Part shown: positions 26,749 through 34,989 of the stretch, piece by piece
How the letters are laid out: every line of letters starts with the position of its first letter
How positions within the stretch are numbered: position 1 is the first letter of the stretch
Source of the DNA: Lentisphaera araneosa HTCC2155
GTDB lineage: Bacteria; Verrucomicrobiota; Lentisphaeria; Lentisphaerales; Lentisphaeraceae
DNA: 53,228 nt
Reading direction: 5' to 3'
NCBI RefSeq assembly: GCF_000170755.1
Contig: NZ_ABCK01000034.1
Span: 1-53,228, forward strand
Program-made: the position numbers and the translations under genes
The notes under the pieces: model-generated
The model's input: only the letters and a program-made list of their open reading frames with translations
Told to the model about the DNA's origin: nothing
Database searches by the model: none

Positions 26749-27012
26749 AGTAGCATATTATCTATGTTAAAAAATAGTTCAAGTAATATATTACATAAAA
26801 TATCACGGTCTTTGGCCTGAGAGGGGCGCTTCGCTGAGTTATTTTCATTCGTGTCATATGTGTCATTCGCTGTTTAACAGCGAATTTCGCAAATTAAACG
26901 AAGGTAAGAAGGGCAATTTTTAATTGTGAATTTTGAATTTTGAATTGAAGGAAAGAAATTAAAACAAAAGATTTAAACCACTAATCTTCACTGATCTACA
27001 CTAAAGATTACC
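26749..27012. repeat. Intergenic repeat block before array 2
   Basis: It contains an outward-facing pair of GAATT-type arms (26846-26874 and 26876-26903), listed separately, an AT-type stretch (about 26913-26945) and a TAAT-type repeat (26978-27005) that runs into array 2. The first 60 bases upstream of the ATPase gene are AT-rich and may hold its promoter. No gene is seen. Confidence 0.75.
26846..26903. repeat. Back-to-back pair of GxxExxY-element arms
   Basis: A right-type arm (ATTCGT...ATTCGCTGTT) is joined through one base to a left-type arm (AACAGCGAATTTCGC...ACGAAG). The inner ends form a GCGAATG/CAGCGAAT-type palindrome able to make a stem of about 28 bp with mismatches. The polarity is the reverse of the GxxExxY element: it looks like the junction between two adjacent elements, or an end-to-end joint with no cargo. 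Confidence 0.7.
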
Positions 27013-27152
27013 AAGCACGAAGTGCGTAAACTCAGCACGAAGTGCGTAAACTCAGCACGAAGTGCGTAAACTCAGCACGAAGTGCGTAAACTCAGCAAGG
27101 CGTCAACTCAGGCCACAGGCCGTAAACTCAGCGCCAAACGCCCTGCCTATCA
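27013..27152. repeat. 20-bp palindromic array 2 (4 good plus about 3 decayed units)
   Basis: Four perfect units with linker GTAAACTCA are followed by shortened or altered units (GGCCACAGGCC, GCGCCAAACGCC). The final decayed unit ends in TCA at 27150-27152, which is the TGA stop codon of the leftward XRE gene. It is preceded directly by a TAAT-type repeat. Confidence 0.9.
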
Positions 27153-27401
27153 CTTCGGGGTGAAGTTGATTTTAAAACCAAATTTCGAGCCGATATTATT
27201 AAGGGTTTTGAGTGTGGGATTGGACTTATCATTTTCCAATAAGCTCAGAGCATTGACTGTTAAGCCAAATAGTTTTGCAAAGTCCTTCTGATTAAGTCCT
27301 ATGCTTTTGCGCATGGTTTTTATTGCCTCGCCAATCTCACAGCGATTATTAATTAAATCATTCTGGAGATCTTCAATGATTGCCTTACGATCTTTTGGCA
27401 T
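27150..27401 (-). CDS. XRE-family helix-turn-helix protein (HipB-like antitoxin)
   Basis: An 83-residue protein with a cro/C1-type HTH from residue 23 to about 78: G-E-A-I-K-T-M-R-K-S-I-G-L-N-Q-K-D-F-A then G-L-T-V-N-A-L-S-L-L-E-N. The ATG lies 2 nt after the HipA-like stop, so both are one transcript. In classical hipBA the antitoxin gene comes first; here it is second. It should bind the kinase and the operon's promoter. Its stop codon is supplied by the last unit of array 2. Confidence 0.85.
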   Translation of the reverse strand: MPKDRKAIIEDLQNDLINNRCEIGEAIKTMRKSIGLNQKDFAKLFGLTVNALSLLENDKSNPTLKTLNNIGSKFGFKINFTPK

Positions 27402-27403
27402 TT

Positions 27404-28654
27404 TTAAACCTCCTCTAACTTTTTCATTTCACTCTCAATGATTACTAGGCGTCTCTCAATGATAAATTCATCCACTTGACATACTCTCAGCACTTGTACT
27501 AATTCACTTAAAGCCTTTACAAACGCTCGAAATCCTTCAGTAATATCTGCACCATAAATCGAAAGCTTCGTTAAAATACAGCCCCAAGAGGGTCTACCGC
27601 TCTCTTCATTACTAAACCAAATTGAGCGACGCATAAAAATATCATTGGGATCGTAAAACATTGGGGCAAAATCATAGAGTGGCGAAAGCCGAACTTCAGC
27701 ATTCTTCTTGAGCATAGCTGAATTTCTTCCGTGATTATCAGGATTCCCCAATAAAATATTGAGCACATCGCGTTTCAAAAATTCTAATACATCCTGGCTA
27801 GGCGAAGTCGAGTACTTGGCAAGCAATTCACAGAAGTGAAAATTATCAGAGATCTGCCCTCGCTGACTTATTCCTGCGATAGAATAGAGAGATTCTAGGC
27901 CATAGTAATAAATTTTTTCCTCTTTCACTTCACGATCAAAACGAGGAATAAAAAGAGCTCCCTCCTTAAAAAAGAGCTCCTCACCTACGCTTAAGCCTAA
28001 ACGTCGTGCCACCTCATAGTACGCCGCCTCGTTTTTCAAAACATCAAAATCGGCCAGGCTCTTGCCTCGCGGGAATTTAACAATGTAATGTTGTTGGATT
28101 TCATCTGGTGAGACCAGACCTGAATCAACGTAAAACCGGCCTTCGAAATCCTTCACAAGTAAAAACTTCGGCGCATCGCCTTGAACATCCGTAGCACCAT
28201 CAATCTGTACACCACACAACTTTGCATAGCTAAGGAAATTTTTATTTTTTTGAATGATATCCTCTTCTGAAAAAGTCATGATTTGCTGATCCGCAATACC
28301 GCCAATAAAATCATTGGTCAATTCTCCGCTCACTCGCAAATTCCCAATGGGATTCCATGCGCCAACTTGAAGCAAGAAGTCGTCATCACCGCGGCCATAT
28401 TTCTCAAGTAAAAATCGCTTACCATTGCCCGAAGGCATTAAATCCAAGATAAAAGCAGGCCAGTCTTCAAATTTCCAAAATTCAAAACTACAATCTAAAG
28501 ACAAACTTAGGCGATCTCCTGCTTTATTATCAATATATTCAAAAACATAATCCATATCATATTCTAGTAATATGGCATGATCAGTTTTTTCGATCTTTGC
28601 CATAAGTCTATATTTTTGTTGTGCATTATCAAAAATGTGAACTTCGTAAATCAT
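27404..28654 (-). CDS. HipA-like serine/threonine kinase toxin
   Basis: A 416-residue HipA-fold protein. The N-terminal subdomain has G-N-L-R-V-S-G-E; the kinase part has Y-I-V-K-F-P-R-G (ATP lysine region), the catalytic loop N-P-D-N-H-G-R-N-S-A and the metal site L-S-P-L-Y-D-F-A-P-M. HipA toxins phosphorylate tRNA synthetases or other targets and cause dormancy. It is longer at the N-terminus than a minimal HipA core, and the partner XRE gene follows rather than precedes. Its upstream region is a long repeat block, so its promoter may lie among repeats. Confidence 0.85.
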   Translation of the reverse strand: MIYEVHIFDNAQQKYRLMAKIEKTDHAILLEYDMDYVFEYIDNKAGDRLSLSLDCSFEFWKFEDWPAFILDLMPSGNGKRFLLEKYGRGDDDFLLQVGAWNPIGNLRVSGELTNDFIGGIADQQIMTFSEEDIIQKNKNFLSYAKLCGVQIDGATDVQGDAPKFLLVKDFEGRFYVDSGLVSPDEIQQHYIVKFPRGKSLADFDVLKNEAAYYEVARRLGLSVGEELFFKEGALFIPRFDREVKEEKIYYYGLESLYSIAGISQRGQISDNFHFCELLAKYSTSPSQDVLEFLKRDVLNILLGNPDNHGRNSAMLKKNAEVRLSPLYDFAPMFYDPNDIFMRRSIWFSNEESGRPSWGCILTKLSIYGADITEGFRAFVKALSELVQVLRVCQVDEFIIERRLVIIESEMKKLEEV

Positions 28655-29290
28655 AAGATACTAATATAATGGTTTAAATGATATCGATAAAACTAATTAT
28701 ATACTAATATCTTAGTATATCAAGAGCATACAAGTTATGAAAAGAAGTTTGGAAGAGCAGTTTTAAATGGTGAATAAAGAGAAGGGTCCACTAATTCCAC
28801 GAATGAACACGAAAGCTTGAACCACTAATTTTCACTGATCCACACTAAGAGATGAGTAATTTTTAATGCTTAATTTTTTAATTATGAATGATACAAGAAG
28901 GGTGGAACCACAGATCTAACAGATAACACAGATGGTTGAGGCAGTATGCAATGTTTAATTTTGAATTTTGAATGGAAAGAAAAATTACAAATGAGTGGAA
29001 CCACCGAGTTCACGGAAACACACTGAAAAAACCTTAAACCACTAATTTTCACTGATGAACACTAAAGAGGAGTGGGTTATTTTAAATGCTTAATTTTAAA
29101 TTATGAATGATATAAGAAGGGTGGAACCACAAATCTAGCAGATAACACAGATGGTGGAGGCAGTATACAATGTTTAATTTTGAATTCTAAATTTTGAATG
29201 GAAAGAAAAATTACAAATGAGTGGAACCACAGAGTTCACGGAAACACACTGAAAAAAACCTTAAACCACTAATCTTCACTAATAATTACC
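28655..29290. repeat. Repeat-only region upstream of hipA with a 219-bp tandem duplication
   Basis: This region has no gene. A complex unit (AT-type, AGAT-type, AT-type, GGAG/GGAA-type, TAAT-type) occurs twice with a period of 219 bp: GGTGGAACCA at 28901 and at 29120. AGAT-type copies are at 28907-28935 and 29126-29154; GGAA-type at 28999-29029 and 29226-29256; TAAT-type at 28821-28847, 29037-29064 and 29265-29281. The last TAAT word leads into array 3. The copies differ at scattered positions, so the duplication is not recent. Confidence 0.85.
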
Positions 29291-30033
29291 TAAGCACGAA
29301 GTGCGCTGCCTAAGCACGAAGTGCGCTGCCTAAGCACGAAGTGCGCTGCCTAAGCACGAAGTGCGCTGCCTAAGCACGAAGTGCGCTGCCTAAGCACGTA
29401 GTGCGCTGCCTAAGCACGTAGTGCGCTGCCTAAGCACGTAGTGCGCTGCCTAAGCACGTAGTGCGCTGCCTAAGCACGTAGTGCGCTGCCTAAGCACGTA
29501 GTGCGCTGCCTAAGCACGTAGTGCGCTGCCTAAGCACGTAGTGCGCTGCCTAAGCACGTAGTGCGCTGCCTAAGCACGTAGTGCGCTGCCTAAGCACGAA
29601 GTGCGTAAACTCAGCACGAAGTGCGTAAACTCAGCACGAAGTGCGTAAACTCAGCACGAAGTGCGTAAACTCAGCACGAAGTGCGTAAACTCAGCACGAA
29701 GTGCGTAAACTCAGCACGAAGTGCGTAAACTCAGCACGAAGTGCGTAAACTCAGCACGAAGTGCGTAAACTCAGCACGAAGTGCGTAAACTCAGCACGAA
29801 GTGCGTAAACTCAGCACGAAGTGCGTAAACTCAGCACGAAGTGCGTAAACTCAGCACGAAGTGCGTAAACTCAGCACGAAGTGCGTAAACTCAGCACGAA
29901 GTGCGTAAACTCAGCACGAAGTGCGTAAACTCAGCACGAAGTGCGTAAACTCAGCACGAAGTGCGTAAACTCAGCACGAAGTGCGTAAACTCAGCACGAA
30001 GTGCGTAAACTTAGGCCGAAGGCCGTTTCATCA
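29291..30033. repeat. 20-bp palindromic array 3 (36 units plus 1 variant)
   Basis: It has three homogeneous blocks. Five units have GAA loops and linker GCTGCCTAA (29291-29390), ten have GTA loops and the same linker (29391-29590), and 21 have GAA loops and linker GTAAACTCA (29591-30010). A final unit with a GGCC-GAA-GGCC palindrome ends in TCA at 30031-30033, which is the stop codon of the leftward nucleotidyltransferase gene. Near-perfect copies within blocks indicate recent expansion. Confidence 0.95.
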
Positions 30034-30492
30034 GCGATGCAAAGCTTCCAGTTCTTGGACATCGACTTGGTCTTTGAGTCGATTCGCTTCTTTTTTTGCC
30101 CGAAGCAAATCCTCCAGACAAATAAAACCCAACTCAAATCCATCTAATTCACCCAAGACTTTATTTGCAAAAATCTCTTGTTCATTTTGTGAACTTACAG
30201 ACGTCAATAAATCAATCTGATTAGGCTGAGCTCCCAAGGTGAAAACTGTCCCTCGCTGGTAAAAACGCTCTTCAGTCAATTCCTTAATTCCGCCAAAACC
30301 AAACTCATGCAAACACTTAATTATTTTTTTTGCATTTTCGATATTTGGCTTGATCAGCAAATCAAAATCCAAGGTCATACGGGGGTAGCCATAAAAAGCA
30401 ACAGCATGACCACCACAAACCAAAAAATCGATTTCATATTTTTGTAAAAGAACTAGAAATTCTTTCATATCTTCCGAGAGCTGACTAAACAT
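30031..30492 (-). CDS. Nucleotidyltransferase-fold protein (AbiEii/DUF6036-like), module 1
   Basis: A 153-residue protein with a minimal nucleotidyltransferase core: F-L-V-C-G-G-H-A-V-A-F-Y-G then M-T-L-D-F-D-L-L-I (the D-x-D pair), a possible third Asp in Q-I-D-L-L, and a C-terminal L-K-D-Q-V-D-V-Q-E-L. Relatives act as toxin or antitoxin nucleotidyltransferases; the exact partner function is not settled. Its ATG overlaps the stop of the small upstream gene (ATGTTTAG), implying coupled translation. Its TGA is the end of array 3. Confidence 0.75.
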   Translation of the reverse strand: MFSQLSEDMKEFLVLLQKYEIDFLVCGGHAVAFYGYPRMTLDFDLLIKPNIENAKKIIKCLHEFGFGGIKELTEERFYQRGTVFTLGAQPNQIDLLTSVSSQNEQEIFANKVLGELDGFELGFICLEDLLRAKKEANRLKDQVDVQELEALHR

Positions 30493-30676
30493 CTTTAAAA
30501 TCTAAACGCTTAATTTTTGCAACTCTTTCCATACTGGGATGTGTATCCCAACGTAAAAAACGGTTCTGCATTTCGAGAAGAGCTAAAACCCTCTCTTCTC
30601 GGGTCATGAGTTTCGTTGAGGCACGACGAATTGCGTCTTGCTCACAAACACTGTTAACTTGAATAATACGTTGCAT
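30485..30676 (-). CDS. Small protein paired with nucleotidyltransferase module 1
   Basis: A 63-residue basic protein with no membrane segment. It has alternating charged residues (R-R-A-S-T-K-L-M-T-R-E-E-R) and M-Q-N-R-F-L-R-W-D, and no domain I recognise. GGGAT lies about 8 nt before the ATG. It overlaps the next gene by eight bases, so the two are probably a toxin-antitoxin-like pair, with this one the likely small partner. Role inferred from context. Confidence 0.65.
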   Translation of the reverse strand: MQRIIQVNSVCEQDAIRRASTKLMTREERVLALLEMQNRFLRWDTHPSMERVAKIKRLDFKDV

Positions 30677-30930
30677 AAATATCCCAATTTTAAAAAAATA
30701 CAGTTTAAGTAAAGTCTTTCAAGGCGGAAAGAAACTTAGAGCCTAAGCTTAAGTACTTGAAGTTATGCTTCGCTAGGGCTAGGGCCAATTCAGAAATTTT
30801 GAATTTTGAATGATGAGCAAAAGAATGGAACCACGAAACACACAGAAAAGCACGGAAGGGTCAGGAGAATTGAGGATAAGTAAAGAATTTCACCACTAAT
30901 CTTCACTGATCCTCAATAAGAAATACCTAA
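30677..30930. repeat. Repeat block before array 4
   Basis: The first 100 bases hold the module 1 upstream region. Then come an AT-type stretch (about 30795-30812), a GAAA/GGAA-type repeat (30830-30860, almost the same as that at 25195) and a TAAT-type repeat (30892-30917) leading into array 4. No gene is seen. Confidence 0.7.
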
Positions 30931-31308
30931 GCACGTAGTGCGCTGCCTAAGCACGTAGTGCGCCACCTAAGCACGAAGTGCGCCACCTAAGCACGAAGTG
31001 CGATTCCCAAGCACGAAGTGCCATTCCCAAGCACGAAGTGCGATTCCCAAGCACGAAGTGCCATTCCCAAGCACGAAGTGCGATTCCCAAGCACGAAGTG
31101 CCATTCCCAAGCACGAAGTGCGATTCCCAAGCACGAAGTGCCATTCCCAAGCACGAAGTGCCATTCCCAAGCACGAAGTGCCATTCCCAAGCACGAAGTG
31201 CGATTCCCAAGCACGAGTGCGCTACCTAAGCGCGAAGTGCGCAAACTCAGCGCGAAGTGCGCAAACTCAGCGCGAAGTGCGCAAACTCAGCGCGAAGCTC
31301 GTTAACTT
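30931..31308. repeat. 20-bp palindromic array 4 (19 units)
   Basis: Units 1-3 use linkers GCTGCCTAA or GCCACCTAA. Units 4-14 use (C/G)ATTCCCAA after GCACGAAGTGC, largely alternating C and G at the start. Unit 15 has lost one base (19 nt, 31211-31229). Units 16-19 change to GCGCGAAGTGC with GCAAACTCA, the last decayed. This array has stop-free linkers in its middle, so long artefact reading frames of 75-107 codons appear on both strands. These are not genes. Confidence 0.95.
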
Positions 31309-31414
31309 GGACCTCTTTTAAAAGACATTTTGAGAAAAGCACTTTTATTTTTTGACTTATGGCGTATTTTGCCGAACTTATAAACAAACACTAGATAATC
31401 AGGACAAGTATACA

Positions 31415-31663
31415 ATGGCTAATATTGAAGCTAAACATGCTGACAGCATCCCAGGTGCTTTTTACTGCACCGACCCGGATGACGACAACGGAGAAGGTTG
31501 CATCGCTTGCGGACTCTGCTACGGAGCGGCTCCAGAATTTTTCCAAGAAGATGACGCTGGCAACGCCTACATCTTCAAACAACCAGAATCTGACGACGAA
31601 GTTGCACTCTGCCAAGAACAATTGGAAGACTGCCCCGTTGACTCAATCGGCAACGATGGTTAA
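31415..31663 (+). CDS. Single-cluster [4Fe-4S] ferredoxin
   Basis: An 82-residue acidic protein. G-C-I-A-C-G-L-C near residue 29 gives three cluster Cys and D-C-P near residue 74 the fourth, as in monocluster ferredoxins. The start at 31415 is chosen over the in-frame ATG at 31352 because AGGA lies 10 nt upstream and M-A-N-I-E-A-K-H fits the family. It is a soluble electron carrier. It is flanked by repeats and a strong terminator, and is transcribed opposite to the accessory genes, so it looks like a core gene stranded in the island. Confidence 0.88.
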   Translation: MANIEAKHADSIPGAFYCTDPDDDNGEGCIACGLCYGAAPEFFQEDDAGNAYIFKQPESDDEVALCQEQLEDCPVDSIGNDG

Positions 31664-31713
31664 TTCAACTTTCAGTTGAATCAAAAAAGCTCGCTTAATC
31701 GCGGGCTTTTTTT
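31664..31713 (+). terminator. Ferredoxin terminator with preceding hairpin
   Basis: A first hairpin TTCAACT-TTC-AGTTGAA directly follows the stop. Then GCTCGC / GCGGGC (31689-31706) is flanked by A6 and T7, a bidirectional rho-independent terminator. Confidence 0.9.
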
Positions 31714-31729
31714 GTGTCTTATTGGAGGC

Positions 31730-31860
31730 TTAAAAACAATTTTTAATTGTGAGTTTTTAATTTTGAATGAAGGTCAAAAGCAAAAGAGTGGGAACAGTGA
31801 GTTTCGCAAATTAAAGGAATTGTTTTTTAAACCACTAATTTTCACTGATCTACACTAATA
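31730..31860. repeat. Repeat block interrupted by the ISL3 element
   Basis: AT-type (about 31737-31770), a decayed GAATT-type (31795-31822) and a TAAT-type repeat (31831-31858). The TAAT leader would continue into array 5 but is split by the ISL3-family insertion, resuming at about 34976. Confidence 0.8.
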
Positions 31861-32067
31861 CCTGAATCCGTGAGCTACATTAAGTTAAGGTTCTTTCTCA
31901 CTTTGAGGGGATGAGGTTTGGTATCCCAGTTAAATTTCCTTTAGTGAAATAGAGCATCATTTTTAGATATTCTTTAGATCTAAACCCTCTGGCCCGTCTT
32001 TTAACTGCTGAGAAAACGGAATTAATTCCTTCCAATACAGCATTACTTGTTCCGTGCCTCCATCGAG

Positions 32068-33656
32068 ATGCACTCCGACAGTTCATTCAAGAGGCTCATA
32101 AATAATAGCTTTAAAATGTATTTATTTGTAAAAAATTCCGCCTAAAATGCTATATTGTAGTTCTTTACAAAAACAAATAGCAGGCGGAATTCATCATGAA
32201 CGATACTCTTTTTTCCGAATATTTCATCGGGGAACTACAACAAACGGCAGGAATTTTAAGCGGTCCGCTGAAGATTGCGGGGGAAATCATACTTCTTCCT
32301 GAATTTGAAGGGATCCGAAAAGCGATTGAGAGTGATCAATTCCAGTTGAGTATGGATAGGGCCGCTACTAAAAATCGCGAATTTAAAAATGGCAATACCA
32401 AAAAGCATCCACCAGCGGAATTAGTGGTTGCCTTGTTCATAGCCCGTCACTTTTATAATAATTGTTACGGGGAACGCGGCTATAGCATGTTATGTGAGAA
32501 CAGTTCATTACATCAATTTATCGGGCGCCTAGGCATCGGGAAGTTCCCTTCACGCAATACGATTCATGAACAGATTTCTGCACTTTCTGAACATACCCTT
32601 ACACTTTTTCATCAAGCTATTTTGAACTGTGTCAAAGCATGTGACTTAGATGATTTCTCAGCAGTAATCATTGATTCCACAGCCATCAAAGCCGATTCGT
32701 CCTGGCCGGTTGATAGTGCATTACTGAAGAACCTTAGTTGTAAAGTTATGAAAAATATTCAGAAAGTACATGATAAGCTCCCTTGCCTTGAACGTAGAGG
32801 AATCCCTCTCAAACGTCTACAGAATTACTGTGATGATATGAGTAAATTGGATTTTGTGATTTCGATGTTTAAAGGGAAGAAAGGAGCCAAGAAAATGAGG
32901 TATAAGTCTTATACACAAGAACTTTTGCCGAGGTGTCGAAAATTTATAACACGCCTGGAAAAGGTTCTACCTAAAATCAAACAGCACTGTAGCAGTATAA
33001 AGTCCTCGATGCTTGATGAAGATTTTTCTCGCTTTATTGATAAAGTTTTGATGGTTGAGCACCGCTTTAAGATGGCTCCTGAGGACTACGATGCCAAGAC
33101 GGCAAGAAAAATTTACAGTATGAGTGATGACGACGCTGCCTTTATCAAAAAAGGCGGTCGTGAAACAGTTTTTGGTTATCGTCCAAACTTTGCTTTTAGT
33201 GCCAATGGTTTTCTGACTTCTTTCATTTTGGAATCTGGAAATACCAGTGACAGTAAAGTCTTTGCAGATTGCCTTGTGGAAAATAAAAAAATGACTGGAG
33301 AATCCGCTATGATGGTCAGTGTTGATGATGGATATAGCTCTGCAACGAATTTGGATTACGCCATAGAACAGGGAGTGGAATTAGTCAGTATCAGCGGTTC
33401 AAAGGGCAAGAAGCTTCTGGGAGAAGAAATTTATGAAAGTGAAAACTATCAGCTGGCGAGAAACATCCGCTCAATCTCTGAAGCGGGGATTTCAAAGATG
33501 AAGAACTATCACAATCTTGAGAGGTTTACCGTTTGTGGCTTAAAGAGAGTTCGACAGGAAACGCTCATAAGCACTATAGGGTTCAACTTGGAGAGACTCT
33601 ACCAGTTATTATCTCAAATCGAACTTCAAGTTGCTGCGTAGAATGTCGGAGTGCAT
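32068..33656. mobile_element. Complete IS of 1589 bp with 13-bp TIRs and 8-bp TSD
   Basis: Perfect terminal inverted repeats ATGCACTCCGACA (32068-32080) and its complement (33644-33656). An 8-bp direct repeat CCATCGAG flanks it (32060-32067 and 33657-33664). It holds one transposase gene that ends three bases before the right TIR. Intact TIRs, TSD and gene suggest a recent, possibly still active insertion. Confidence 0.95.
32196..33641 (+). CDS. DDE transposase (IS1182/ISNCY-like)
   Basis: A 481-residue transposase with an N-terminal DUF772-like region (K-H-P-P-A-E-L-V-V-A-L-F, F-P-S-R-N-T-I-H-E) and catalytic segments V-I-I-D-S-T-A-I-K-A-D and V-S-V-D-D-G-Y-S-S, with a downstream Glu-rich region. 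D-S-T...W-P-V-D-S-A-L-L resembles ISNCY-group (ISDol1-like) enzymes, but an IS1182 assignment is possible. The full gene lies between perfect TIRs and is intact. AGGCGG lies 9-14 nt before the ATG. Confidence 0.88.
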   Translation: MNDTLFSEYFIGELQQTAGILSGPLKIAGEIILLPEFEGIRKAIESDQFQLSMDRAATKNREFKNGNTKKHPPAELVVALFIARHFYNNCYGERGYSMLCENSSLHQFIGRLGIGKFPSRNTIHEQISALSEHTLTLFHQAILNCVKACDLDDFSAVIIDSTAIKADSSWPVDSALLKNLSCKVMKNIQKVHDKLPCLERRGIPLKRLQNYCDDMSKLDFVISMFKGKKGAKKMRYKSYTQELLPRCRKFITRLEKVLPKIKQHCSSIKSSMLDEDFSRFIDKVLMVEHRFKMAPEDYDAKTARKIYSMSDDDAAFIKKGGRETVFGYRPNFAFSANGFLTSFILESGNTSDSKVFADCLVENKKMTGESAMMVSVDDGYSSATNLDYAIEQGVELVSISGSKGKKLLGEEIYESENYQLARNIRSISEAGISKMKNYHNLERFTVCGLKRVRQETLISTIGFNLERLYQLLSQIELQVAA

Positions 33657-34989
33657 CCATCGAGCAATAATTCCATCAAAATGTTTTGTAAGAGATTCGG
33701 CAAATTTCTTTAGAGGGTTTAAAAAGTATTTCCACATTTCTTTTTCAGCTTCATTATGAACCCAAGATATCCATGCTTTTAACCCTAACAAAGCTTTGAT
33801 TTCGGACTTCGTTTTAAAAATATCTTGGAGACTTAAGCGCATTTGGTATGCCATGGCTGTTGCAGTGTTCAGCTCTTTTAATTTTTCTATAGTTTGCTGA
33901 TCTTTTTCCTTGAGTTTGTCTCTGTTCTTTTGAAATAAACGAGGCTTTTTTAGGAGGTTTCGAATATCACCTTTTGTACGGCGCTCTCTGGAACAAACTT
34001 TGCCAATTGCTTTGTTTAAGTTTTGTGCAATATGGAAGTAGTCAAATACTTTACGAGCATTGCGCATATTTGAATCAACGCCACTTTTATAAGAGGGACT
34101 CATATCCATGCTAACTTCAGTAATTGCATGAGGGTGACCGTCTTTCAGGTAAAGTTCCTCGGTGAATTGTTCAAAAACTTGTGCATCTTTGCCGTCTGCA
34201 GCGAATAGAACACTATGGTTTTCCATATCCACAAAAACACTTACATAACGATGACCTTTTGCGATACTCAACTCATCTACTCCAATTCTCGTGAGTTCAC
34301 TCCAGTCAAGTTTGGCCCGTTCTTTATCAATATATACTCTTAGAATCCTCCATAATTTTTGATCATCAACTTTCATTAATTTACCTACTTTTGACACGGG
34401 CATATGACGCATGAGGGTCAAGGCTAATGCCTCAAAGTCTTTACTGGAATGTTTATTGACACCTTCCCAAGGAGCTCGAATTGTCCACGTTTTTTTACAG
34501 GATTTACAAAGGGCACGAGGCAATCGGCATTTTAATACAGTTTTATAAGTCCACATTTGTAGATGATCCCATAGCCTTTCATTTGCATGATCTTTTATAA
34601 TTAAATCGGTTCTCTTACAACAAGGGCATTCCATACCTTCTAAAAGTTTAGCTGTATCTTTAATTGTCACTTCAATACATGATTGCTCTGCCAAAACTTC
34701 TAGTTTACTAACTTCCCATTTATCCCCGAGATTTAACATTTCTGCAAAAAGTTGTTCGGTCATCATTAGCTCCTATTTTGATAAGCTTAACAATACTCCT
34801 TGGAGCATCTATCCACAAAAAATGAGAAAGAACCTAAGTTAAGCATCTTGGTCTTTCACCTTCATTGACTTACAACTTTTTTCAAAAGACCTACGGGTAT
34901 TCCTGCAAAAAGCTGTAAAGTTCTGAAAAATAAAAACCCTACGAGATTATTCCAAAGCCAGCTCACGGATTCAGGTAATAAATAACTCA

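Larger units (their letters stand above)
31898..34766 (-). pseudogene. ISL3-family transposase, disrupted by IS insertion
   Basis: The N-terminal part (34766 to 33657) has a zinc-binding C-P-C-C...C-K-S-C region, the helix-turn-helix segment and DDE motifs starting I-G-V-D-E-L-S. It runs to F-D-G-I-I-A-R-W, then enters the inserted IS. The C-terminal part (32067 to 31898) resumes with R-W-R-H-G-T-S-N-A-V-L-E-G-I-N and ends at a TGA within the inner inverted repeat. Removing the 1589-bp IS and one TSD copy restores one frame of about 423 residues. No other damage was seen. Confidence 0.92.
31861..34975. mobile_element. ISL3-family insertion sequence, interrupted by a second IS
   Basis: Ends are CCTGAATCCGTGAGCT at 31861 and its exact inverted copy at 34960-34975. 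A second inverted pair, AGGTTCTTTCTCA, is at 31888-31900 and 34823-34835. Comparison with the uninterrupted sequence at 35905-35941 and 37194-37230 suggests a 5-bp duplication TAATA. Without the nested 1589-bp IS and its 8-bp duplication, the element is about 1518 bp, a normal ISL3 size. It inserted between a TAAT-type leader and its 20-bp array. Confidence 0.9.

Noticed and set aside
29291..30033. CRISPR array
   Set aside because: The unit is 20 bp with no unique spacers and no cas genes; linkers are identical within blocks, so this is a tandem palindromic repeat.
30947..31321. Overlapping 75-107 codon reading frames on both strands in array 4
   Set aside because: They are produced by a 20-bp repeat whose linkers happen to lack stops, in several frames at once, with no start signals.
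31415..31663. Ferredoxin as the missing E3 partner of RfbH
   Set aside because: It is a [4Fe-4S] monocluster ferredoxin without flavin or NADH domains and is far from the operon, on the opposite strand; kept only as speculation.
31898..32086. Independent 62-aa gene
   Set aside because: It is the C-terminus of the split ISL3 transposase; its apparent start is inside the inserted IS end.
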